DNA from: a virus
IMG/VR virus record: IMGVR_UViG_3300035670_000877
Coordinates: 1 to 31,908 of that record
Direction: 5' to 3' (one strand)
Length of the DNA: 31,908 nucleotides
In this document: positions 22,224-28,925 of the stretch, in pieces
Position numbering within the stretch: the stretch's first letter is position 1
Layout of the letters: each line of letters opens with the position of its first letter
Notes under the pieces: model-generated
What the model was told of the DNA's origin: nothing
Database searches by the model: none
Seen by the model: the letters and a program-made list of their open reading frames with translations, nothing else
Program-made: the position numbers and the translations under genes

Positions 22224-22763
22224 ATGCGCAAACTCCTCGCAATACCCATACTCACCCTCACCCTCCTCCTAGCCCCCCAAACCACCCAAGCCCACCCCAA
22301 CCCCCTAGACCACCCCCCAGCCCAAAATGCCCTGAAACCCCTCTCAGAGCCCCCTAGAGCGACACAAACCCCAAACAGCACCCAACCCCCACAAACCGCT
22401 CCACGCCCCTCAAAACGCATCCCAAGCGATCTGACGAAAAGATGCCCCCGATGGCATCACAAGTTCGCAGAACACGGCTTGCCAGCACGCATCTTCTCGT
22501 ACATCGCGTGGCGTGAATCCCGATGCCGACCAAACGCCATCAACGCTCGATTCAACAGCCGAGGCGAAATCACATGGACACTCAACCGAGACGGCTCAAT
22601 TGACCGAGGACTCATCCAAGTCAATTCCACGTGGCTGACAGTAACGAGCCAAGTATGCAAAGCCCCCAGAGGACAACTGGATGTCCTGTTTGACGTTGAC
22701 TGCAACCTCGCAGTCGCCCGATACCTATACAACAACGGTGGGCTAGCTCACTGGGGAATGTGA
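22224..22763 (+). CDS. Secreted lytic transglycosylase-like (SLT) protein
   Basis: A 179-residue protein with a clear signal peptide: basic start MRKLL, hydrophobic core to residue ~17 and a likely cut after TQA at 23. A Pro/Thr/Gln-rich linker (24-68) leads to a lysozyme-like domain: IFSYIAWRESRC (Glu98 as the catalytic acid candidate), RGLIQVNSTW (128-137) and NLAVARYLYNNGGLAHWG near the end, the usual order of SLT domains. It would act on peptidoglycan outside the membrane without needing a holin. AAAGGAC precedes ATG 22224; an upstream in-frame start at 22185 lies in the terminator. It is far from the lysis cassette and leads the early operon, so it may alter the wall early in infection. 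Confidence 0.82.
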   Translation: MRKLLAIPILTLTLLLAPQTTQAHPNPLDHPPAQNALKPLSEPPRATQTPNSTQPPQTAPRPSKRIPSDLTKRCPRWHHKFAEHGLPARIFSYIAWRESRCRPNAINARFNSRGEITWTLNRDGSIDRGLIQVNSTWLTVTSQVCKAPRGQLDVLFDVDCNLAVARYLYNNGGLAHWGM

Positions 22764-22826
22764 CCATCCACCAACCAGCGACACAAATGCCCTACCATCG
22801 ACAAACCACTACAAACCAGGAGGAAC

Positions 22827-23117
22827 ATGAACAGGAACCAATACAAAATCGGGTGGACAATCGCCCTCATCATCATCGGATGGGGCTTCGTCCTCCTTCC
22901 ATCGGCAGAAGATTTGCCTGATGCCGAACCGATGACCGACCGTGATTGGATCGTGTGGGGCATCATCAACCTGCTCGCAATCGCAGCCATCCACTACTGG
23001 CGAAGCCAACCACAACGGCAGGCTCGCAAACAATGGCAGGCTGAACGACGCGCCAAACTTGTTGCCGACCAGCGCGCTCGCATCAACGCGAGACGCAACC
23101 ACCCCACAGCGCACTAG
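22827..23117 (+). CDS. Two-helix membrane protein
   Basis: A 96-residue protein with membrane segments at about residues 9-25 (GWTIALIIIGWGFVLLP) and 42-58 (IVWGIINLLAIAAIHYW), an acidic loop between them and a long, very basic C-terminal tail (RQARKQWQAERRAKLVADQR and onward). AGGAGGAAC before ATG 22827 is a strong ribosome binding site. The tail could be cytoplasmic and contact nucleic acid or acidic proteins. The function is unknown; superinfection exclusion or holin-like roles are possible but not indicated by any motif. Its TAG overlaps the WhiB GTG start. Confidence 0.62.
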   Translation: MNRNQYKIGWTIALIIIGWGFVLLPSAEDLPDAEPMTDRDWIVWGIINLLAIAAIHYWRSQPQRQARKQWQAERRAKLVADQRARINARRNHPTAH

Positions 23118-23395
23118 TGTCATCGGTTCACATCGTTGATCTGTGGTCGGAAGGTGACACAACCTTCCGACCCTCAGCACCCGACTGGCACAGGAGAGCA
23201 AAATGCAAAGGGCAACAACACCTGTTCTTCAACGAGCAATCAACGAACGCAGTCAAACAAGCCAAAGCCATCTGCGCCATGTGTCCAGTACGGCAACCAT
23301 GCTTGGCGTTCGCGCTCCGACACGAAGAATACGGTGTGTGGGCTGGCACCACTACCGTTGAACGAGGAAGACACAAACCGAAGGGCAAACGATGA
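23117..23395 (+). CDS. WhiB-family regulator
   Basis: A 92-residue Wbl protein. The four iron-sulfur cysteines are Cys30, Cys53, Cys56 and Cys62, in the family pattern C-x(22)-C-x2-C-x5-C. They are followed by the turn YGVWAGTT (72-79; most members have GVWGG) and a basic C-terminus GRHKPKGKR that would contact DNA. WhiB proteins bind the primary sigma factor and tune transcription. A phage member, WhiB of mycobacteriophage TM4, is known to interfere with host division and cause superinfection exclusion. GTG 23117 overlaps the preceding TAG. This gene is the strongest sign of an actinobacterial host. Confidence 0.92.
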   Translation: MSSVHIVDLWSEGDTTFRPSAPDWHRRAKCKGQQHLFFNEQSTNAVKQAKAICAMCPVRQPCLAFALRHEEYGVWAGTTTVERGRHKPKGKR

Positions 23396-23769
23396 CATCA
23401 CCACAAAAACGAAAAGGCAACTCAGCCGAACTCGCAGTTGCGAAATGGTTGCGTGATTGGGGTTGGGTTCATGCAGAGCGTTCACGCGCCGGATGGCAAG
23501 ACGACCGAGGCGACATTGACGGTGTGCCAGGTGTTGTCATTGAAGTAAAGAACCAGAAAACCATTGACATTCCTGGGTATCTTGCCGAGTTGGAGGTTGA
23601 GATGGCGAATGCTGATGCGTGGACTGGTGTGTGTATAGTGAAGCGTCGCGGTTCGACCGACGTTGACGACTGGTACTCAATCATGCCAGCGGCAGTGTGG
23701 GCAGAACTGTTGACAATGGTCGACTTCGGTATGGTTGCCCCCAAACCTGACGACACCCCCAAGCCATAG
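23392..23769 (+). CDS. Small PD-(D/E)XK nuclease (resolvase-like)
   Basis: A 125-residue protein with the compact nuclease layout of Holliday junction resolvases and related endonucleases: KGNSAELAVAKWLRD (Glu13 in the first helix), DDRGDIDGVPG (Asp41 or Asp43) and VVIEVKNQK (48-56; Glu51 and Lys53). These match E...D...ExK. The rest is helical with a C-terminal Pro-rich tail. It overlaps the WhiB gene by ATGA and stands before the larger nuclease, consistent with a recombination or replication module. It could cut branched DNA or host DNA; the family is clear, the target is not. Confidence 0.78.
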   Translation: MTSPQKRKGNSAELAVAKWLRDWGWVHAERSRAGWQDDRGDIDGVPGVVIEVKNQKTIDIPGYLAELEVEMANADAWTGVCIVKRRGSTDVDDWYSIMPAAVWAELLTMVDFGMVAPKPDDTPKP

Positions 23770-23801
23770 TTCCCAAACACCCAAACAAAGGAGCCTGCGT
23801 A

Positions 23802-24884
23802 ATGACCACCGATGAGTTCACCATTCATCAAGAAGCCCCCAAAGACCGTTGGGGAAGATACAAAATCACTGACCCAGCCTCAGGCAAAGACAGGGGCTAC
23901 ACACGGGTCACAACCATCGCAAAAACGATGGACGATCAGGGCAGCCTCGCCGACTGGAAGACCCGAATGGCAATCACAGGACTGGTCAAACGACCCGACC
24001 TGCTCGCCCAAGCATCAACCAGCCTTGATGACCGCAACCGTCTTAACCGGCTCGCAGAGGACGCTATTGAAGCCGCTGGTGCATACGGTCGCGCAAACCT
24101 CGGCACAGCACTCCACGCCATCACCGAGCAACTAGACCTCGGACTAACACCAAACATCTTGCCCCAATTGCAGGCAGACATTGACGCATACCTGAACGCC
24201 ATTGCTGGTGCTGACATCACGATGCACAAGGAATACATTGAGGTGCTGCTGATCAACGATGAGTTTGAGTACGCCGGAACCGCTGACCGAATCGTCACCC
24301 TGCCAGACGGTCGCATGGTCATCTTCGACCTCAAAACAGGCACAGACCTCTCCTACTCCTACGGCAACATTGCCGTCCAGCTAGCCGCCTACGCCAACGC
24401 CGAATGGGTGTACAACTGGCGCACAGGCGAACGAACACCAATGCCACCCATAGACAAAACCGAAGGCATCATTTGTCACCTCCCAGCAGGCGAAGCCCGA
24501 TGCGAGTTCTACACAGTTGACCTCACCGCAGGCTACGAAGCACTCAAGATGTCAATGCAGGTGCGTGACTGGCGCAAACGCAAAGGACTATTCAGCCCCT
24601 ACACAACGGTGCAGAATGTTGGCACCCGTGACATCATTACGCGCCGTAACTGGGTCAAACAGCGCATCCAAGCACTCAGCAAACAAGGCCAAACGACACT
24701 CATCACTGCATGGCCGGACGACACACCCAAACTGCAAGACTGCAACCACACCCAACTAGACACACTCATTGCTGTCCTCACACAAATTGAGACAGTCACC
24801 GACGCACCATTCCACCAAGCCGACCCAACCACACCCCAACCCGAAACCAAACTCACCATCTTCAAAGGAGGAAACAATGAATGA
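23802..24884 (+). CDS. PD-(D/E)XK exonuclease (RecB/Cas4-like)
   Basis: A 360-residue nuclease. Motifs in order: GTALHAITEQ (His105), YAGTADRIVTL (Asp162), VIFDLKTGT (Asp176 and Lys178) and AVQLAAYAN (Gln193), the set found in RecB- and Cas4-type nucleases used by many actinophages for DNA end processing. No Cys cluster typical of Cas4 iron-sulfur proteins is visible. The N-terminal 95 residues (including RWGRYKITDPASGKDRGYTR) and C-terminal 120 residues are extensions. AAAGGAGCC precedes the ATG. With an SSB downstream it could take part in recombination or replication of genome ends, or destroy host DNA. Confidence 0.82.
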   Translation: MTTDEFTIHQEAPKDRWGRYKITDPASGKDRGYTRVTTIAKTMDDQGSLADWKTRMAITGLVKRPDLLAQASTSLDDRNRLNRLAEDAIEAAGAYGRANLGTALHAITEQLDLGLTPNILPQLQADIDAYLNAIAGADITMHKEYIEVLLINDEFEYAGTADRIVTLPDGRMVIFDLKTGTDLSYSYGNIAVQLAAYANAEWVYNWRTGERTPMPPIDKTEGIICHLPAGEARCEFYTVDLTAGYEALKMSMQVRDWRKRKGLFSPYTTVQNVGTRDIITRRNWVKQRIQALSKQGQTTLITAWPDDTPKLQDCNHTQLDTLIAVLTQIETVTDAPFHQADPTTPQPETKLTIFKGGNNE

Positions 24885-25161
24885 CCCACGATTCAAGTTC
24901 ATTGACAGCCTGGTATCCAAAGGCAGTCGACTAATCAACCGCGGTGACTGTGACCATCCTGCGCTTCGCGCACAAGTAGAAGCACTCACAATGGAGTTGG
25001 ATGAGTTGCGCGACGTTTTTGACGATTGGTGTAGCCACTTATCAGCAGAACGAGACAAGTGGCGCGACATCGCTGAACGTCTGTACAACGCCACACACGA
25101 ATCTGACTACACGATCACGATGCGAGCAGCGAGGGCATATGAGCAAGCCTGCAACGATTGA
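24877..25161 (+). CDS. Coiled-coil protein, unknown function
   Basis: A 94-residue protein with a strong AAAGGAGGAAACA site before ATG 24877, overlapping the nuclease stop by eight bases. It opens NDPRFKFIDSLVSKGSRLIN, then has a long helix RAQVEALTMELDELRDVFDD (31-50) and AERDKWRDIAERLYNAT with heptad spacing. No cysteine cluster or catalytic motif is evident. Similar small helical proteins are frequent in phage early operons. Upstream in-frame ATG 24769 lies inside the nuclease gene and lacks a ribosome site. Confidence 0.58.
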   Translation: MNDPRFKFIDSLVSKGSRLINRGDCDHPALRAQVEALTMELDELRDVFDDWCSHLSAERDKWRDIAERLYNATHESDYTITMRAARAYEQACND

Positions 25162-25180
25162 CCCTGTTGAGGGTCGAACC

Positions 25181-25588
25181 ATGACCGAGGATCGTGCCGA
25201 CATCGCAGGCATGACCCACCTAAAAGAACGCATCAACCAACTACAAGGAGGCGACCGTGCCAGGTTCGCTGAGATGGTTGAGGCATCCAAAATCTTCGGG
25301 CGCTCATTCGCAGCATCCGAAACCCCATCGCACAGACGGTTCGAAATCGCCAGAGGCATCCTGCTTCTAATAGAGGACGGACAGTTTGACCGCGACCTAA
25401 TCACAAGCCTCTGTCGGTTTGTGACAGGCAAGCAATACCAAAAGACAGGAGAAGCACTAGCAGACCTCAACTGGGAACAGGCAGCACAGTTCGCTGAATG
25501 CTGCTACATGCTCACACACGACCTGCTTGAACTCTCATACAACCCAGACATCAACCAATTCCAGATAGGAGCAAAATCCCATGAGTGA
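25181..25588 (+). CDS. Unknown early protein
   Basis: A 135-residue, mostly helical protein. Notable stretches are LKERINQLQGGDRARFAEMV (12-31 region), HRRFEIARGILLLIEDGQFD (about 50-70) and WEQAAQFAECCYMLTHDLLE near the end. I do not recognise the family. GAGGG at 25169-25173 is 7 bases before ATG 25181, which I prefer; ATG 25139 would give a 149-residue form overlapping the previous gene. It overlaps the SSB gene by 8 bases, so it probably belongs to the same replication operon and may act with SSB. Confidence 0.6.
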   Translation: MTEDRADIAGMTHLKERINQLQGGDRARFAEMVEASKIFGRSFAASETPSHRRFEIARGILLLIEDGQFDRDLITSLCRFVTGKQYQKTGEALADLNWEQAAQFAECCYMLTHDLLELSYNPDINQFQIGAKSHE

Positions 25589-25976
25589 CATATTTCTGTC
25601 AGAGGGGAACAAATACCCTGCCCTCAAGTTTGAAAACGTAGGTGACACCCACACAGGCAAAGTCATCGAAGTGAAGAAACTGGAGGATCGTGACCCACAA
25701 GGCGAAGTGAAGACTTGGCCGAACGGTGACGTTCGATTCGTTTTCGTGTTCACCATCTCAACCAGTGACGGGTTTGGCAACATTTGGGCGCGAGGCAACA
25801 TGGTCAAAGCAATCCGTGAAGCCGCAACTGCGTCAGGTGCAACCGCAATGGTCGGAACCAAACTCACCGTCAAATACGTCGGTGACGGCGAAAAGAAGAA
25901 GGGCATGAACGCACCCAAGCTGTACAAGGCGAAGGTCGAAGCAGCCGCTCAGGATGACTCCACAGAAATGTGGTGA
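25581..25976 (+). CDS. Single-stranded DNA-binding protein (phage type)
   Basis: A 131-residue protein with the beta-strand pattern of a small OB fold: ALKFENVGDTHTGKVIEVKK (14-33), VRFVFVFTISTSDGFGNIWA (51-70), then a helix NMVKAIREAATASGA (73-87) and GTKLTVKYVGDG (92-103). The end is acidic (QDDSTEMW), as in SSBs that recruit partners through their C-terminus. It resembles the non-canonical SSB-like proteins of actinophages more than bacterial SSB. It would coat DNA at the replication fork for the primase-helicase encoded downstream. Overlap with the preceding gene suggests coupling. Confidence 0.68.
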   Translation: MSDIFLSEGNKYPALKFENVGDTHTGKVIEVKKLEDRDPQGEVKTWPNGDVRFVFVFTISTSDGFGNIWARGNMVKAIREAATASGATAMVGTKLTVKYVGDGEKKKGMNAPKLYKAKVEAAAQDDSTEMW

Positions 25977-25985
25977 ACCAGGTTT

Positions 25986-26027
25986 GGTCAAGGGAACCTC
26001 ACATCCCCCTCCGAGGTTCCCTTGACC
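25986..26027 (+). terminator. Perfect 15-bp hairpin after the SSB gene
   Basis: GGTCAAGGGAACCTC (25986-26000) and GAGGTTCCCTTGACC (26013-26027) are perfect inverted repeats with a 12-base C-rich loop. There is no T-run, so it may be a terminator of another type, a 3'-end stabiliser raising SSB mRNA, or a processing site. It is the longest perfect hairpin in the window. The stem contains GGGAACC, which is also in the origin iterons. Confidence 0.6.
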
Positions 26028-26052
26028 ATCCACAACACAACAAGGAACACAG

Positions 26053-26184
26053 GTGACCAAACAAGACATCATCAACGCGATCCGATTTCTGGAGCGTGTG
26101 TACGTCGGCCAAGCCGACCAAGACCGACTATTCAAAACGATTGACGCACTCAAACAAGAACTTGTCAGGAGGAACAAAAAATGA
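26053..26184 (+). CDS. Small helical protein
   Basis: A 43-residue protein starting with GTG 26053 after AAGGAACACAG. It reads MTKQDIINAIRFLERVYVGQ then ADQDRLFKTIDALKQELVRR and NKK, two helices joined by a short turn. Its TGA overlaps the next ATG (ATGA), and the binding site for that next gene (AGGAGG) lies in its last codons. The composition and coupling support a real gene; function is unknown. A helical hairpin of this size might bind DNA or a partner protein. Confidence 0.6.
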   Translation: MTKQDIINAIRFLERVYVGQADQDRLFKTIDALKQELVRRNKK

Positions 26185-26393
26185 ACGACATCACCATGCA
26201 GTTCGCTGAACTTGAAATGCGAGTCAGTGAACTATCAACCGCACTGGAGCGCGTCACCGCTGAACGTGACAACTACAAGGATGCAGCTGACAGCCTGTTC
26301 AAAGAACTGGAACAGATGCGCGCAGCATTGAAACAAGCACAGTCAGACATCAGCCGACTCCGCACCTGGATCGCACAAGGAATCGAACTATGA
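26181..26393 (+). CDS. Short coiled-coil protein
   Basis: A 70-residue protein that is one long predicted helix with hydrophobic heptads: MQFAELEMRVSELSTALERV (6-25), then KDAADSLFKELEQMRAALKQ and ISRLRTWIAQGIEL. It likely forms a dimeric or higher coiled coil. AGGAGGAAC precedes ATG 26181, and its TGA overlaps the next ATG. Small coiled-coil proteins in this zone are often scaffold-like partners of replication or host proteins, but nothing specific is visible here. Confidence 0.62.
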   Translation: MNDITMQFAELEMRVSELSTALERVTAERDNYKDAADSLFKELEQMRAALKQAQSDISRLRTWIAQGIEL

Positions 26394-26572
26394 ACTGGGA
26401 ACAACGCTACGAACAAATGTCATCCGCACATCATGACTTCAGGCATGCTGTGTGGGCTGCACTCCTACAAGCAAACCAGGTGGCACCGTTCAGTTATGTG
26501 AGCGAATACACCAACCCAGAACTCATCCGCCATCTGCGCATCGCGCTCGGATTAGGAGACCCAAATGCGTGA
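26390..26572 (+). CDS. Small protein, unknown function
   Basis: A 60-residue protein coupled by ATGA to the coiled-coil gene. It reads NWEQRYEQMSSAHHDFRHAV then ALLQANQVAPFSYVSEYTN and PELIRHLRIALGLGD. It is probably helical, with several His and aromatic residues in the first half, and contains no recognised motif. The following gene starts 8 bases before its stop. I can only say it belongs to the early operon. Confidence 0.55.
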   Translation: MNWEQRYEQMSSAHHDFRHAVWAALLQANQVAPFSYVSEYTNPELIRHLRIALGLGDPNA

Positions 26573-26798
26573 CCGAATCCCAGACGCACCCACAACCACC
26601 ACCATCCTTGCAGACATTGACGGACACGCCAGATGGGTCACACACCTATCCGGCTACGACATCATGGACGCAGCCACAACAAAAGGCATCTACCTACTCG
26701 TACAAATGGACGCGGAAGGCAACCTACAAGTCGCAACCAAACCAGGCAACGCATGGGACTGCACATGGTCGCCGCCAGTACAGGTGCAACGCAAATGA
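26565..26798 (+). CDS. Small protein, unknown function
   Basis: A 77-residue protein beginning inside the previous gene (ATG 26565). The middle looks beta-rich: TTTILADIDGHARWVTHLSG (11-30), GIYLLVQMDAEGNLQVATKP (41-60) and a Trp-rich end DCTWSPPVQVQRK. There is no membrane segment, signal peptide or metal motif. It could be a small beta-barrel that binds DNA or protein; this is guesswork. Its stop overlaps the membrane protein start (ATGA). Confidence 0.55.
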   Translation: MRDRIPDAPTTTTILADIDGHARWVTHLSGYDIMDAATTKGIYLLVQMDAEGNLQVATKPGNAWDCTWSPPVQVQRK

Positions 26799-27004
26799 TG
26801 TGGTCATGGATACTGTCAATCATCGGCATCCTCGGCTTCGTCTACGCAGGCCGACATCAGTGGTGGGCATGGCTACTCCTAGCCGCCAACGAAATACTTT
26901 GGATCGTCTACGCACTCACCACACGGCAATACGGGTTCATCCTCGGAGCCATCGGCTACATCACCATCCACACAATCAACGCACACCGCTGGAAACACCA
27001 ATGA
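26795..27004 (+). CDS. Small membrane protein, three helices
   Basis: A 69-residue hydrophobic protein, ATG 26795 overlapping the previous stop. Segments: WSWILSIIGILGFVYAG (3-19), WAWLLLAANEILWIVYAL (23-40) and YGFILGAIGYITIHTIN (45-61). The pattern W..S..G..GF..AGR, then W..YA..T.QYGF, is one I know from small membrane proteins of many actinophages. It is not holin-like in position. The function is not established; a transport or membrane-sensing role is possible. The stop overlaps the next ATG. Confidence 0.65.
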   Translation: MMWSWILSIIGILGFVYAGRHQWWAWLLLAANEILWIVYALTTRQYGFILGAIGYITIHTINAHRWKHQ

Positions 27005-27099
27005 CAAACGGACAACGAACACCACCACTCTGCGGCTGTCGCAACCCCATCCCAACCCAACCCATCTGCGGAGACAAAGGACTAGACGATGATGAGTGA
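27001..27099 (+). CDS. Tiny cysteine-containing protein
   Basis: A 32-residue peptide starting with ATG 27001 in an ATGA junction: MTNGQRTPPLCGCRNPIPTQ then PICGDKGLDDDE. It has three Cys (positions 11, 13 and 23), which could bind a metal. It overlaps the following gene by 11 bases and carries that gene's AAAGGA site. Junctions on both sides support it, but its size leaves doubt. Confidence 0.48.
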   Translation: MTNGQRTPPLCGCRNPIPTQPICGDKGLDDDE

Positions 27100-27325
27100 C
27101 GACCCGATCCGCGACATGATCGAATACCACAGCGAAGCGTTCTGCACCGCATATGTCATCGTTGCAACAACCGAAACAGTAGAAGGTGAACCCAAGTTCT
27201 ACATCACCACACTCAACGGACAAACAGCCTCAACCACGCTTGGTCTGCTTGAATCGGCATCGGCCGGAGAGAAATACAGAATTGCCAGGTTCTTTGCACA
27301 GAACATGGACGACGAAGAAAACTAA
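27089..27325 (+). CDS. Small protein, unknown function
   Basis: A 78-residue acidic protein. AAAGGA at 27076-27081 supports ATG 27089; ATG 27092 is an alternative. It reads SDDPIRDMIEYHSEAFCTAY then VIVATTETVEGEPKFYITTL and a helix GEKYRIARFFAQNMDDEEN. An alpha-beta arrangement with one central sheet is likely. No family is recognised. It stands directly ahead of the HTH and methyltransferase genes. Confidence 0.55.
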   Translation: MMSDDPIRDMIEYHSEAFCTAYVIVATTETVEGEPKFYITTLNGQTASTTLGLLESASAGEKYRIARFFAQNMDDEEN

Positions 27326-27348
27326 CGAATACAGCTCAGGAGGGGCAA

Positions 27349-27597
27349 ATGAGAGAACGACAAGAAGGCAAAGTGCGCAGGTATCCGACCGAGAACCTGA
27401 TGCGCCTTTTCCCAGCAGAGTACGACGACAAAACCGTTGCACGAATGCTCAACATCAACCGTGTCACGGTCGGCAAATGGCGACGCGAACCGCAAATGAT
27501 TTCCGAATGGTACGCAGACGAACTCGCCATCGGACTCGGAATGCACCCAATCGAAATCTGGTCAAACTGGCTAGACGAACAAGAAGGTGCAGCATGA
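27349..27597 (+). CDS. HTH DNA-binding protein
   Basis: An 82-residue protein with CAGGAGGGGCAA before ATG 27349. The helix-turn-helix is DKTVARMLNINRVTVGKWRR (27-46), with the recognition helix NRVTVGKWRRE. The rest, EWYADELAIGLGMHPIEIWS, is a helical tail that resembles short host-derived HTH proteins of actinophages. Coupling to the methyltransferase (ATGA) suggests it may regulate that gene or recruit it to DNA. It could also be the phage's Cro-like or early-to-late switch. Specific targets cannot be read from sequence. Confidence 0.72.
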   Translation: MRERQEGKVRRYPTENLMRLFPAEYDDKTVARMLNINRVTVGKWRREPQMISEWYADELAIGLGMHPIEIWSNWLDEQEGAA

Positions 27598-28907
27598 AAG
27601 TGCTGTCACTATTCAGCGGAGTCGGAGGTTTTGACCTCGGGCTAGAAGCCGCAGGAATGCAAACCATCTATCAATGCGAATGGGACAAACACGCCACCAA
27701 CATCCTCAACCGGCATTGGCCTGACGTACCGAAATGGGGTGACATCTCCACACTCACCGCCAGCGAAATCTTGCGACACGGGCAAGCACCCGATGTGGTT
27801 GCGTGGGGTAGCCCATGCCAAGACCTGTCAGTTGCAGGCAAACGTGCTGGGCTAGCTGGCGAACGCTCAGGACTATTCCATGAAGGCATCAGAATCATCA
27901 AAGAACTAAGGAAGGAAACTAACAATGCATTTCCAAGATTCTCTATTTGGGAGAACGTCGCAGGAGCCTTGTCGTCCAACGGAGGCGCTGACTTCGGGGC
28001 AGTCATCGACGAAATGGCTGAGGCAGGGGCGTTGGTCATTGAGTGGGCAATGTTGGATGCGCAACACTTCGGAGTCCCCCAGCGACGCAGAAGGGTGTTC
28101 GTCGTCGCTGTCTTTGATCCTGCAACCGCCGAGCGATGTCCCGAGCCGCTACTACCTGTCAGCCAAAGCGTGTCAGGGAATACTAAGAAGGGCAAGCAGA
28201 AGGGGCAAAACGCTTCCGGAGAGGTTGCGGCTTGCCTTAGAAGCGGTGGTGCAGGCGGAGTCCCCAGCGGCAGAGGTAACGGATCAGACAACCTGATCAC
28301 AGGATTTGGCAGCGCCAACTTTGGCGGTTGGGCAGAAACCGAAACAGCAGTCACCCTCTCAGCTCGTGACCACAAAGGCGGCAACACCATCGCAGTTGAA
28401 CCCATACTGCTTGATGGGACAAGGGTGGATGATGTTCGTGTTTATGAATCTCCAGTACAAACATTGAAGCAAAGAATGGGGACTGGTGGGAATAATGTGC
28501 CGATGCTTGCGATACCGATACATGACCAAGCGACACGATACGCGGGGAAGCGAGACAACAAACGAGACGGCAAAGGCAACGGCCTCGGAATAGGCAATGA
28601 GGGTGACCCGATGAATACGCTCACCTCAGCCGACCGTCACGCAATCGCATTCAGCCACACACAAGGGCTATCTGCACAACCGTCCGAAACTGCGTTCCCA
28701 ACCTTGCGCAAAGAAGGCGGAGGATCTGCCGTGATGGAACCAGCGATGACCGTGCGCAGACTCACCCCAATTGAATGCGAACGGCTGATGGGTTGGCCTG
28801 ACAACTGGACAGACGGCCAAGCCGACTCGCACCGATACAAACAATGCGGCAACGGAGTCGCATCACCAGTCGCCCAATGGATCGCCCAACACCTACTCAA
28901 CATCTAA
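27594..28907 (+). CDS. DNA cytosine-5 methyltransferase
   Basis: A 437-residue enzyme that would methylate cytosine in phage DNA, often to evade restriction. Motifs: I, VLSLFSGVGGFDLGLEAAGM (3-22); IV, WGSPCQDLSV with the catalytic Cys75; VI, WENVAG (119-124, Glu120); VIII, PQRRRRVFVVA (162-172); and the C-terminal LTPIECERLMGW and KQCGNGVASP (motifs IX-X). The target-recognition region (about 200-370) is long and low in complexity, with repeated VEP/LTSADRHAIA-like blocks. An upstream extension of this frame is out of frame with better-supported genes; ATG 27594 overlaps the HTH gene stop. No matching restriction enzyme is seen. Confidence 0.93.
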   Translation: MKVLSLFSGVGGFDLGLEAAGMQTIYQCEWDKHATNILNRHWPDVPKWGDISTLTASEILRHGQAPDVVAWGSPCQDLSVAGKRAGLAGERSGLFHEGIRIIKELRKETNNAFPRFSIWENVAGALSSNGGADFGAVIDEMAEAGALVIEWAMLDAQHFGVPQRRRRVFVVAVFDPATAERCPEPLLPVSQSVSGNTKKGKQKGQNASGEVAACLRSGGAGGVPSGRGNGSDNLITGFGSANFGGWAETETAVTLSARDHKGGNTIAVEPILLDGTRVDDVRVYESPVQTLKQRMGTGGNNVPMLAIPIHDQATRYAGKRDNKRDGKGNGLGIGNEGDPMNTLTSADRHAIAFSHTQGLSAQPSETAFPTLRKEGGGSAVMEPAMTVRRLTPIECERLMGWPDNWTDGQADSHRYKQCGNGVASPVAQWIAQHLLNI

Positions 28908-28925
28908 CAAGAGGAACCATGCACA

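Noticed and set aside
23802-24884. Cas4-like nuclease as sign of a CRISPR system
   Set aside because: Phages commonly carry such RecB-type nucleases, the iron-sulfur cysteines are not visible and there is no array.
27186-27593. Long upstream extension of the cytosine methyltransferase frame
   Set aside because: It overlaps two better-supported genes in another frame and has Arg-rich composition; the methyltransferase motif I begins right after ATG 27594.
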